In this document: piece by piece, positions 33,226-44,339 of the stretch | Numbering within the stretch: the first letter of the stretch is position 1 | Layout of the letters: every line of letters starts with the position of its first letter | Source of the DNA: Acanthococcus lagerstroemiae | Lineage: Eukaryota > Arthropoda > Insecta > Hemiptera > Eriococcidae | NCBI GenBank assembly: GCA_031841125.1 | Contig: CM063110.1 | Location: 57,201,946-57,265,945, forward strand | Length of the DNA stretch: 64,000 bases | Direction of reading: 5' to 3' | The notes under the pieces: model-generated | What the model saw: the letters and a program-made list of their open reading frames with translations, nothing else | Told to the model about the DNA's origin: nothing | Databases searched by the model: none | Position numbers and translations under genes: made by a program

Positions 33226-35029
33226 ATCAGATCGGATCGCATGGGAGGAGTTGATGGTCCTTTTTTCGTGCACTAAAGAGCGCATGGAGAGCGAATAAAA
33301 GGAATTTGTTTACCAAGAAGGAATCAAGGAACGAATGAATCCAGCTAACGAACATTGGAAAGAGCGAACGAGGAGTGTGGTGAAACACTGTTCAATAGGA
33401 GTGAATCAATGAATGAATTAATGAAATCTCCGAAAACAAAGAGCGAATCGATAAAGCGCGAATTCTTATTTCAGATAAAATCTTTAAAAAAAAAAAAAAC
33501 AACAAAAAACACATAATCATAATGTCGCTTTAATTCCCTTATACTTGAGACCATTTCATTGAACATCGCCACTCTTCAAAGCCTATACTGCCGGCTGCCA
33601 TCACTAGAAATCAGCTTATCATCATTATTTATTAAGTTGACAAGCTGTAGTATCCGTCCTTCGGACGGGATCAAACATATGGGATATTATGAAACTTTGA
33701 AAATAAAAAAAGGAAATGAAACATAAAATAGTTTTTTCATAAATGTGAAAGCTTTGTAATCTTTTGAACCATTCTTCTCTATCTCCAAAATGAGAAATGA
33801 TCTAATTATCCTGAACATTTCACGTCCTCAATAGAAGTACTGAAGGTTCTTTTGCCCAAACAATTTGCACAGTCCGAGAGTCCCAGTCAGAGGCTTTCAA
33901 AAACATTAAAGATAACGGCTTTGATAACAGTTTGTATGTTTGTGTCACAGGTAGCGCTACAATATGTTCTCCTTATCATTGTTTCACAAACGCACTAAAG
34001 ATACGACGCTAGCGCTTCTACAATTTGCGCAGTCCCAGTCAGATGAAGTAAAAAAGTATTATTTGTAAAGTGAAAGTTCGATAGTAAAAGAACGCAATAT
34101 GAAACTCCTACGTCTCTTTAATCTCTTCAATAAATGAAAAATGAAGCAAAAAGTGTTTGTAAAATAAAAGATCGATACGATTTTCCCTATATTACATAAT
34201 TCACTATCCGCAAACTTCACATAACGTTCCTAGTTGTTCAAGTATAGTAAAATCATGAATATTTTGAATATTTCATAAAATGCCACATGCAACTTTCGCT
34301 ATAATTATACCTGGTTAAATATTGTAAACCGAGTATGAGTATTATCTTTCACCTGAAACTAGAACATGGGAAAGTGTTACAGCTGTGAAATAATTTTGTT
34401 TAAGCAGAGTAATAATGCAATCATACATTATATTATATTTTTATGCATTATACAAATTTATGAAAGGGTTGGAATATAGATTACTTCAGCCAATTAATTA
34501 TGAAAGCTCAACCCGGTGCAGTGGAAGGCTTGTGATGAGCTTGTATTGCCAGCATGGTGAGCTGGCAATATTGTTTACATGTTATTGTTGGCCGACACCA
34601 AGGGTCGGTAAATGTATTGCAGGGTTCGTTATAGTCAGCATTTACAGTTTGCTTTTGCACAACTTATTACAGAGCCTGTCAATGTATTGCCACTTGGGGC
34701 CAGTGAGCGGGCGAGGGCTAGAAAGAGAGAAGAGAGAGAGATAGAAAGAGCGAAGTAGAGAGAGCGAAATCAACTTTAGAAAAATTGGAAGTTAATCTAA
34801 TGGTTATCTGACCTGAGAATCTTCACAATTCTGATTGGAGCGGCATCAACACAAACCCGAGCATAAATTCACTTTCACAGTTACACGACGCACGAGAAGG
34901 CAAGAAAAAACTCACATCCGAACCATATGAAGATCTGAACAGAAATGAGACTGAGGCCTCCTGCTAGCTACCAGATACCGCACTGGTTGGTATAAACGTG
35001 ATCATGATTCATTGGTTTATCGTTAGTTT
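33226..35029. other. Non-coding
   Basis: No gene recognised. A short perfect hairpin ATTGCCAGC..GCTGGCAAT is at about 34545-34571. A purine-rich GAGAGA tract is at 34720-34765. Confidence 0.4.
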
Positions 35030-35262
35030 TGGGTTAACAGGCCCACGCGAGTGGCTTTGTTAAAGTACCTCAGGCTGTCCGGTACGAGAAATTACAATAA
35101 GGACTGAACCTTTTTTATCTTAACTATTTTAACGTTTTGGTTATTAACAATAGCGGAACACTACTGCTGTCAATCGAAGTCGAATTTTAGGGTTACAGGC
35201 TCAAGTGCTTTGCTTTGTGAAAGCATCCGGGGCTGTCATTTTTGAGAAATTAACTGAGCACA
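35030..35262. repeat. Direct repeat, two diverged copies about 150 bp apart
   Basis: 35030-35110 and 35180-35262 share the order GGGTTAACAGGC, GTGCTTTG, AGGCTGTC and GAGAAATTA. Identity is moderate. Confidence 0.6.
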
Positions 35263-35341
35263 TGAATTCAATATTTCGACTGTTAATTATAGTGAGATAT
35301 ACTATTAATTAATGTTTTAAGTCGAATTTTTCGACAACAAC

Positions 35342-35816
35342 GACCCAGAAGCTTAAATATAATTTGAACAAGTTACAACCCGAGGCAAGATTTAGAATCG
35401 GTAAGTGGTACGGCAGTATATTGTGTATTGGCCGTACATTATCCAGGAATATGTTGCATCAGGTAAGAACATCTTAAAGTGAAAACAAAGCGCATATTTT
35501 ATTCAGCACCTTCACTCGTACACATTATATCAACCACGTGATAGCCGCGCAGTATTACCACGCAGGAAAGATGATGCGCAGTGAGCTTTGCGCAATAACA
35601 TGCTGAGCGAGTGTTGCGCGGTCATCACGTGGTTATGTATATGAGTGAATGAGTTGAATAAAATAAATGCTGATGTTCTCGCTATTCATACCTGATGCAA
35701 CATACTCGTATTTACTGGATAATGTACTGCCAATCTACGTACTTCCGCACTGCTTACTGATTCTAGATCTTGACACTGGTTGTCAGTTGTTCATATGAAT
35801 TTTAAGCTTCTGGGTC
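35342..35816. repeat. Long near-symmetric palindrome, about 475 bp
   Basis: GACCCAGAAGCTTAAA at the left end is mirrored by TTTAAGCTTCTGGGTC at the right end. The arms stay complementary through CAACCACGTGATAGCCGCGC (left) and its mirror CGCGGTCATCACGTGGTT (right), meeting near 35580 at GCGCAGTGAGCTTTGCGC with almost no loop. Divergence is about 15 percent. Each arm carries a CACGTG E-box-type hexamer. No coding content. Confidence 0.88.
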
Positions 35817-36539
35817 ACTGTACCCTTTTACTAAATTTTATTTTCAGGTTAGTGATAATACTCGCAGTTTAATCAGGTATTGTACGGTAATTAAGGCGAA
35901 TGTGGTGATTTATAAAATATTCAAAATGCTCATGATTTCACTTGTATTTGGGAAAATAAAACGCTGAGTTTGCGTACATAGTATATTAGCATAATACGTG
36001 AAAATCATCTATTACAACACCGCTTGTAACGGCACACTACTTATACCCTATACATTTTTTGACAGTTTAGTTCAGAGGTCTCATTTTTACAAGTTCGAGG
36101 TAGTGCTGAGGATCTTGGGCAGGGTTGAAAATTCGATTTGGTACCTACCTATTTTCATGAGCTGTAAATTTGTAAGAACCTATGACGCAACGTAACCGCA
36201 TCAGGCCATCGGTGTCAATTTTTTTTCGTTTCAAAATTTATTTTGAAAAAATTTTAAAGAATTGTTTTTGGAGGGGGTTACAACTCCCTAGGCGATTTTT
36301 GTGAATCAAAGTCAAAACTATCTAAATCGGTTAGTAACGATTTCTGTAAAATAAACCCTCCTCTTTTTTTGTTTTTTTTGTTTGTTTATTTAATGTAACT
36401 TTCAAATGGCGTTATCCGTTTTTCGCTGTCTGCCTTCATTCGTCTACTACAGATCTACTCTCTGTTTTGCACCCACCCAACTCAGTTTCGTTATCACTAG
36501 AAATTAAACTCATTCATTTCGTATTAGTTTTCTGAAAAC

Positions 36540-36827
36540 GTCCCACTTTGTCGACGAAATTTGTTGTGAAATTTCTGACAAAATGAGATCTGGTTGAGCT
36601 CTCTAGTTTTATTTGCCTCGAAGATATGCCACTTTAAATTTGTAATTTTTTGTTGTTTTTTTTTGTTTTTTTTTACATTTTTCTCAAAATTTTTGTGGAA
36701 TCTCAAATTTAAACAGCCATATCTCGGCGAATTTTAGAGTTGAAGAGCTCTGCAAGGTCTCATTTTGTCCGAAATTTTATGTAGTATACATACCGGTACT
36801 CATAGCTACATATCAACAAAGTGGGAC
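36540..36827. mobile_element. Fold-back/MITE-like element, 288 bp
   Basis: The ends GTCCCACTTTGTCGA and TCAACAAAGTGGGAC are inverted repeats (one mismatch in the core). The next segments (TGACAAAATGAGATCTGG.TTGA and its partner near 36741-36770) are also complementary, so most of the element folds on itself around a T-rich centre. Confidence 0.7.
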
Positions 36828-37501
36828 CTTATTCCCTGCACTCCCACATTATATAGGATGCAGGATAATTAGATACTGCGATAACGTACTCCCGAACCAC
36901 TTATCTGGATCATTGTAGCCCTTGACCCGGTTTACTGGCTGAAATGGCGGGTGGTCGCAGACAACATTGCAATCATGTGATAAAGTATGTTAAGCAACGA
37001 GTCGACTCAACCATTACGATTACTCCCTAATGAAGTTGATATTTGGCATAGATTAATCTAATTCTATGTGTTGATTATTACAATTAACTCGAGTCAAATT
37101 TTAGTATAATTCGTGAAAAATGTAAACGCATTTAAATACTAATGTTGTTTAAAACACAACATCACTTGACTGCAATGTCGCTTACAGCTATCCGCTATTT
37201 CAGCGAAGATATCTGACCAGGTATTACACGATAATTACAATGGATACGACATTCTTGAGGTATTTATAATATTCATAAGTTTAGCTTACTTGAACAACAA
37301 AATAATGTGATTTCGGTGAATTCACAAATAAGCGTAAATACATCTGAGAATTTTTTTCATATTTTCCTCAAGATACAAGATCTAAAAACTTTCCAGTCAC
37401 AAAATCGCATAATTAAATAGCCAATTTTATGTGCTAATGGAGAAAAACGCATTTTTATGTTCTTTCGTTCCCAAGTTGCACGGAGTTGAAGCAATACATT
37501 C

Positions 37502-38539
37502 TAAGGTACTGTGCCCTAATAACGCCAGGTGCATAACAACGCCAATACAGATCGAGAACTAATTTACTTACCAGGCCATGAACATCACTCAGGTACGCTA
37601 GAAGTGTTATCAGTTCATTTGTTGTGATTTGGTAGCGATCCGTCAAGTGAAACGTAAAAAAAATTACTTTGAAATTTTTTTTAAGTTTTCGATTTTACAA
37701 CGTCAGTGTAAACACAAAGTGTTTGCAATAAATACCTACATTCTTATGGTAAGTTTTTCCACTCCATATCAATTATTTAGCTCTTTGTATACCAGTACAT
37801 CTCATAGAACATTAATTTTGATCAATTTTACGTGATTTATAACAAAAACAAGTTGATGTGTACGATTACCAAATTGGCCGGAATACTTATTTGACAAAAG
37901 AACAAGAGGATTTATTGGTTGTCAGATTGTTTAGACTAGCAGAATTGGGCTACCCACTTTGTCTTCAAACAGAGAGTCATTTTCGAATAATCAGTCTTGG
38001 TTTTGTTTCATCTGTGAGACAGAAGACACACTCGACATGCGTCAGTGTGCGATGTGTGATGCTTACGTCCATGAAGAATGTTTCGGATTAACTTACAAAG
38101 ACTTGGAGGCATTCATTTGCCCAGAATGGGACTAAACATTTAATTTTAGTTTTCAAATTTCAAAAAATTTTTTACTCTCAATTGTTTGATTGATTTTTTA
38201 TACTTTTTCAATTAAAACTAATTTTTATCGAATAAATGACATTTTGTTTAGCAGTTTAGCGTACTTTTACCTCTAAAGTGGTCGCCGGGGCGGAGAAATA
38301 AAATTAAAAATAACATTGGCGTTATTATGCACGGGGTTGCCAAACAACGCAAATTGAGTGACTTTTGGTTGAAGGCATATTATGTTGAACTGAATTACTC
38401 TTGCATGCTGTCGAATGTACTAGGTAATAGAAAAATATTTTCTCTTTCTGGTGCACTAATTAGAATCACCCAAATGTTGAAAAATTTTGAGTTACACGCC
38501 ACCGGGAAAAAATTGGCGTTAATAGGGCACAGTACCTTA
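37502..38539. mobile_element. TIR element with TA flanks, deletion derivative of a pogo/Tigger-like transposon
   Basis: The ends are 25-bp inverted repeats with 24 matches: TAAGGTACTGTGCCCTAATA at 37502 and the complement at 38515-38539. A second inverted pair, GTGCATAACAACGCCAAT near 37530 and its complement near 38317-38334, lies inside. TA at both outer ends fits a Tc1/mariner-type target. The interior keeps the two ends of a transposase (37858-38133) without the DDE core. AATAAATGACA near 38233 could be a poly(A) signal. Confidence 0.72.
37858..38133 (+). pseudogene. Pogo/Tigger-like transposase remnant: HTH piece joined to a C-terminal zinc finger
   Basis: One frame reads YQIGRNTYLTKEQEDLLVVR and LAELGYPL, like the start of a CENP-B-type helix-turn-helix domain of Tigger/pogo transposases (GR...L...EE..LV.....AELGYP). 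After a frame change the next reads CFICETEDTLDMRQCAMC and HEECFGLTYKDLEAFICPEW and stops. The Cys-Cys-Cys-Cys-His-Cys-Cys pattern is a PHD-like finger of the kind found at the C-terminus of such transposases. The DDE catalytic domain in between is deleted. Confidence 0.65.
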
Positions 38540-38757
38540 CAAAAAATGACAAAATATATTTTAGTTTTTCTTGACCCTCTCAAAATATACATGCATGAAC
38601 GGGAGATGGATCTGGTACCCTACGGAGGTACCCTTAATCACGAAAAGTTTGAAGATCCGAAGACCCAAGTGCAGGCGAATGGTTAGCCAATTCCTTCTTC
38701 TTTCGGTTTTCCAAGCCAGTTGTCGGGTAGTGAATTTACATTCTAGTCAACGGATGT

Positions 38758-39161
38758 CAGTGGCGTAACCAGCCTAGTGTTCGAGAGGGGGTCTGCTCTT
38801 GACCAAAGGGGAGGGGATGTTAGAGGGGGTGCTAAAATTAGAAAACTCACTATTTCGCTGGGTACCTTGGACATTTGTGCTAATTAACATTTTTGTCGAA
38901 ATTGAGTTAAGTATGTAGATCCGTAGCAGGAGGTGTTAGCTCTATCCGATGGTATACACAAAGCAGCTGAAACTTATTATTTAGACCGCTGGAGAGCGCT
39001 TCCGATAAGCTAACTGTGGTAAGTTGTAAGTTGATGAAATTTTCAAAACGCTCTCCTGAAAAATTTCATTTTTGTTAGTTAGCACAAGGGTCAACGAGAC
39101 CATCGATTTGACGAAGTCGCAAAGGGAGTGGTGGAACCTTTCCACCCTGGCTATGCCACTG
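38758..39161. mobile_element. hAT-like MITE (CAGTGGCG ends)
   Basis: TIRs CAGTGGCGTAACCAG (38758-38772) and CTGGCTATGCCACTG (39147-39161), 13 of 15 complementary. The flanks ACGGATGT and GCGGATGC match at 6 of 8 positions. 404 bp, no transposase. The end sequence is shared with the MITE at 42703-42984. Confidence 0.8.
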
Positions 39162-39844
39162 GCGGATGCAGACAAAGCACTTTTTTCCGTCAGTATGAAT
39201 CCCTGTTTTAGAATACACCTAGGCCAGAGTAAGAAAAGAGTTCAACTTTTAGACCAGCCTTTCCACCTTCCAGCGTGGATCTTCGTGTCGAGAGCTTCGT
39301 ATATAAACCAAATGCAAACAAGCATTTCGGAATGAGAGCAGCTGGTATATTGCACTACACATAATATGGTAATACGCCTATAACTAAGAATTATTTTCAT
39401 TCCGGCAAATCAAAAGGGTTTCGTACATGGTTTTACGTCTTCTTCCATTCCGGACAAAAAACCAATCGAATTTATTGCAGGTGCTCGCTTCATTCTGTTT
39501 ACTCAATACCGAACTGTCATAAACGAAGTGACAGCCGAGAAAAAAACTTTGCCGCGAGCAACCGTACAATATATAAAACGATTATGTGTTTTTCTTTTCC
39601 GATAAATCCGCTGGGTTAGGAAAACTTTCGCCTGCTGTGAACGTTATCGTATACAACTTTCAGACGACGAGAGGCTTTAGACGAGGCTCGACATCGAATT
39701 TTCGAATATGTTCCCGTCAATATACAATGTATTATATTCGCGTATTTAAGGCTTACATGTTGGTAAAGAAATTCTACTCTGTATTTGCAGCAAACACGAC
39801 TGCGTTTAGGGCTTTTGCCTCAGCCACCAAAAACCACTAATTAA
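39162..39844. other. Non-repetitive, no gene recognised
   Basis: 39400-39830 is relatively CpG-rich and looks single-copy. The frame at 39586-39840 has no recognised motif. Confidence 0.35.
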
Positions 39845-40120
39845 GAGTAACGAAAAAGGTCAAATTCAAATTTTGTCTACCTGTGAAATGAAGGCGCTAA
39901 AGTATTTAAAATACTTTGGCGCTTTATAGCGCCTACAATATTGCAGATAGGCAGAATTTGCACACAACCCATTTGTAGATCAAAATAATTACTACTGTTA
40001 AGGTTATATGTGAATTTTGCCTATCTGCAATACTGAAGGCGCTATAAAGCAACAAAGTATTATAAGGGCTTGAGCGCCTTCAATTTCGCAGACAGGCAAA
40101 ATTTTTACATAAACTAATTT
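39845..40120. repeat. Palindromic module pair, set 3
   Basis: Two hairpin modules at 39867-39960 and 40011-40105, in the orientation of 27727-27966, with the same flanking words AATTAAGAGTAACGAAAAAG and AACTAATTTAAAG. The similarity stops there, so the module pair moves or duplicates apart from the larger arms at 24 and 28 kb. Confidence 0.85.
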
Positions 40121-40321
40121 AAAGATCACGATATTTGTATTTTAGGGGCTCAATGTGAGGCTACATTGGAAATTGGACGCAATATTCCAAATTAGCAAAT
40201 ATAAATATGATTTTAATAGTGTTTTTAAATTTTATGATCAAGTCAATTCTACCCATTACCAATTTCTTTTTGAAAAATTTTTAGGCAAACAGGTGGAGAA
40301 AATTTAGATTTTATTCAACGT

Positions 40322-40690
40322 ATGCTGTGTGGCCGAATGTTCACGAGCCCTCTTCGTAATCCTTGCGTCTTGGGTTCGAGTCCCAGTCGAGTACTCCCGC
40401 TAACATCCCATCGAACACAGCGACTGCAGTATCAACCAAGATGGAAAGTTAGCACGTCCTGAGACTGCGCCATATCGAACGAACAAGGCATTACAATCGG
40501 AGAGTGTGTTACCACCAGAACAGAAAGATTCGGTACTGTGTGTGCGTGCAGGTCGTGGGCAGCTTACTCAACGTCGTAAAGCACGTGGCTAGTAAGCGAA
40601 CTGAGGCTGCACACTCTTCGGTATAGAGGAGGGATACTCTAACGCAGCAAAACCGTGGGGAAAGCAACGGGCAAACTACCCCAACGGCCC
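40322..40690 (+). mobile_element. Second tRNA-headed SINE-like sequence
   Basis: A tRNA-like head with an A-box-like TGGCCGAATGTTC (about 40330) and a B box GGGTTCGAGTCCC (40372-40384), followed by about 300 bp of GC-richer body ending near CCCAACGGCCCCGG. No second copy in the window, so the SINE status is inferred. It abuts the SINE at 40696. Confidence 0.5.
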
Positions 40691-40695
40691 CGGCC

Positions 40696-40892
40696 CCTGG
40701 TAGGCCGAATGGATAGCACGCTGATCTCGGAATCCGGAAGTCCCGGGTTCGAGCTCACGTAGCAACTCGTTACATTTCGATCTAGGCAAGAAGACAAGAG
40801 GGTTAAGACAGCCCTAACAGCCTCCCCGACGTCTCTGAGGTAATGCTCGAAAGGGCGAATTCCAGAGCTCGGGTTGAGAGAAAATTAGAAAA
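40696..40892 (+). mobile_element. tRNA-derived SINE, copy 2
   Basis: Same head (GGCCGAATGGATAGC, B-box region GGGTTCGAGCTC with one substitution) and body (AAGACAGCCCTAACAGCCTC, CGGGTTGAGAG) as 7032-7242, but lacking about 14 bp after the head. Ends at AAAATTAGAA. Confidence 0.82.
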
Positions 40893-41616
40893 GAGAACCC
40901 TGCTCAGGGAAGCTGCGCGACCTTTCTCACTAAATGTGATTAATGCGTTATTTTATACTCGCATCATTGAATTTCTTTCTCCCCCCCCCCCTCCACAGTA
41001 CCAGATACCACTTTTTTACCATGCGTATGAAGGCTTCTGTGACTGAGCGTACATCGTTCAAAGGAGCACGAAAGACGCATCGTTTCAAGGTTGAACAAGC
41101 CTTGTAGCTGCTTTTTGTTCCCAAGATAATCGCATCTTTGTACTTTCGAAAAAGGACAAAAAAAAAAAGTTTTTCAAAACAAAATTGTTTCTAGATCGTC
41201 ATCCTTCGGGATCGTCTTCGCTCTGCACTAATTAAATTCCTAATAAAATTCCGGTTGAGAAAAGTACATCTGAAAAATTAAAATAATTTATTCGTGGGAT
41301 GAGATCTCAAAAAGATAAACTTCGCACGTTTTCCAAATTTGTCAGCATTTGTCAAAATTTTCAACTCCTAGCGGTGCAGAAAATTTCACTCCGCCGATAA
41401 ATTTTTCTAATTTTTCTAGAGTGACTTTTATAAATTAAAATTCTATCAGGCATCGAATAAGCGCAAAGCAAAAACGATCCATCCAAAGGACGACGAGTTG
41501 CTTAAACTTTTTAATTAGAATTTTGAGGTGTTCGGTGACATCAGAAGTCTATTTAAAGACAGAAAGTGACAAAAAGAGATGCTAACGTGAGAATTACAGT
41601 TCGTGTCTCCCTCAAG
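40893..41616. other. Non-coding
   Basis: No gene recognised. C-run at 40981. Confidence 0.4.
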
Positions 41617-42115
<499 letters not shown>

Positions 42116-42315
42116 ATATTATTATCAGAAGTTAAAAATGTATAAAATGACCCTTTGCGATTCGATAATTTTTTCTCGATACTCCTCGTTGCATAATTTT
42201 TAAGGAAGTCGCACGTGATGAATACACGAATCTATTGGTGGAAAAACTGCAAATTGTCCCGTCGTATTATTTTTAATAATTTTTGTTCGAATTTCTTTTT
42301 TGACGATTTACTCTA

Positions 42316-42642
42316 GCATTTGTCGGTTGCGAAAAAGAAGTTAAGGAATGGATAAGAAATACCAATGGTACCCGTATGCTATATCATTCGTCATCAGCTT
42401 CTCCTCAGAAAATAAAAAACCAATACTCTCCGAAAAAGAAAACCGCGGTAAGATCTCCAATGAAGAATCGGACGCCGAAAATCCAAGAAAAAACTGTCGA
42501 TAACACTACAATACATGATGATAATGTTTCACTTTACTCATTGCCCGATGACACAACACTGGCTGAATCTCACTGTCCAATGAGCAATGTCAATCAGGCA
42601 TCAACCATTAGGGAACGAACTGTGGAATTTGAATCCTTATGA
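42316..42642 (+). CDS. Possible terminal exon of an unknown host gene
   Basis: A pyrimidine-rich stretch ending TTTACTCTAG (42306-42315) looks like a splice acceptor. The open frame after it reads CEKEVKEWIRNTNGTRMLYH, then a Ser/Lys-rich basic part (SPKKKTAVRSPMKNRTP), then an acidic part with DDNVSLYSLPDD, and stops at 42640-42642. The composition is non-repetitive and protein-like. No family recognised and no upstream exon found. It could equally be chance or a transposon piece. Confidence 0.35.
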   Translation, partial: AFVGCEKEVKEWIRNTNGTRMLYHSSSASPQKIKNQYSPKKKTAVRSPMKNRTPKIQEKTVDNTTIHDDNVSLYSLPDDTTLAESHCPMSNVNQASTIRERTVEFESL

Positions 42643-42702
42643 TGATTTTACTTCAGTATAATACTATTCATGTTTATTTTGTTGGTAACGTCAGTCGAAC
42701 AT

Positions 42703-42984
42703 CAGTGGCGGATCTAGAAATTTTCCACAGGGGGATGTTTTGAAAATAAAACTTTTTTCACCTCCGCCCCCTAAAAAACCGATATGAATGTCATTTTAAA
42801 TAGTTTCTGAAGACAAGTTTCATAATGCGATTAAATCGTTTCAAAATAAACATTATTTTGTAGACTGTAGTGCTGCAGATAGTCAAAAATAGGAGAAAAA
42901 CTCAAAACTCAAGCGGTTTTTACTTTCTTCTTCGGCCCGAAGGGGGTCTCTGACCCCCCCCCCCCCCAAATAGATCCGCAACTG
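42703..42984. mobile_element. hAT-like MITE, 282 bp
   Basis: TIRs CAGTGGCGGATCTA (42703-42716) and TAGATCCGCAACTG (42971-42984), 13 of 14 complementary. The flanks TCGAACAT and TCGGACGT match at 6 of 8 positions. A C-run precedes the right end. It shares its first eight bases with the MITE at 38758. Confidence 0.8.
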
Positions 42985-43627
42985 TCGGACGTGAATTATT
43001 AAATTAACTTTCAAATTTGAATCTTTAGAATGTTTTTACCATGATAAGTAATACTTTCATACTAATGCAACATTAAAAATGTCCTTTTCTGTACATAATG
43101 TATGGGTTACGATCATGTGTGTGTCTTGTGTACTCGCTAGTTAGTAATACATTCATATAAAACTTAGCATGCTTGAGGCAGATGTGAGAACAGCTTCACA
43201 TAAATGTAAGGTCAGTTTGACATGCGTACGATAAGCCTGAGGACACATTTTTGGAACGAGTAACGCATACACAACGTAGTCGTAATATGCTATCAACGGG
43301 ACTAGACTTAACACCTTAAAATTCAGGATCCTTCTTGGTCCTACATTGATCTGATAACACGATAACACAGTGATCCGGTTATGAAATTCAAGAGTAGGTT
43401 ACGTTGCGTGGTCAAGGTATACAAGTACAGTGGAATGATCAAGTTGGAAGATATCTTCAGATGCCAGGAAGTGTAAGTGCAACTTGATACTAATATTACT
43501 ACTGACACCAGAACCCGAGGGAGAATAATGAGCCGCGCCTCAAGGTCATGATACACGAGAATAGGTACAACAAATTGCACTTCCACGCAACCCGCAGACA
43601 TGCGGACGATATAACTGACAAGGATAT
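42985..43627. other. Non-coding
   Basis: No gene or repeat recognised. Confidence 0.4.
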
Positions 43628-43880
43628 GTCTAATGGCTCGATACGCAAAAGAGAAAAATTCTGCAGAAAAACGTTACCATGGCAAAGTAGTTGCGTATTC
43701 CTTTTTATGTGGACATTCGCCTCATCACATTTCGATCGGTTGACACGGAGAATGCCGAACGACGTCGAGAATGGACGACTATAGAAGACATTGGAATGTG
43801 GGTGTACACATCAACATAGTCACCTGGACAACTATCATGTGACTACATGTAAGTCCTTCCATGCAGCAGTCGGACTCTTC
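43628..43880 (+). repeat. Dispersed repeat family D, copy 3
   Basis: TAATGGCTCGATACGC, CATTCGCCTCATCACATTTC and GACACGGAGAATGCCG match copies 1 and 2. The tail GTCCTTCCATGCAGCAGTC matches 28965. Confidence 0.75.
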
Positions 43881-44305
43881 CTTTTTTGACACGGATAGGT
43901 TCTTATCCCTGACTATCAACCAGAATTGTGCGTCAGGTTTTGACTGACCAACACTGAGAATGCCGATGGACAGCGAGAATGGATGATTAACACTGAGAAT
44001 GTTACTACAATGATGTCACCACGAACATTTAACTCGGTCTTGTTGTGAAACGACTGAATAAGGTACTGTAGTATAATAGGTATGATGGACTGATAACAGG
44101 GCGACAACTTCATTATCACAACACTATAAAATCTAATGGCGTGGATGCATTTAGCATCGTTTTTTTAATTTACGCTATAATTATGTTGATTTAAATCGAT
44201 ATTTGTCTTCATAATGCGAATTTACAAGGCTGTTCCTTCATTTATATGCACATAACTTTCAACAGTACTGTGCGGTATTTCATTGGAAGTTTTATTCCAG
44301 GAAAT
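43689..44305 (+). repeat. 0.6-kb direct repeat, left copy
   Basis: Near-identical to 46248-46835 from AGTTGCGTATTCC to TATTCCAGGAAAT, except for about 35 extra bases near 43900 (TTCTTATCCCTGACTATC). It includes the 3' part of family D plus about 400 bp of sequence that is not in copies 1 and 2. Confidence 0.9.
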
Positions 44306-44339
44306 TTTTATTTTAGTTTATTTACAGCCTTGATTAGGG

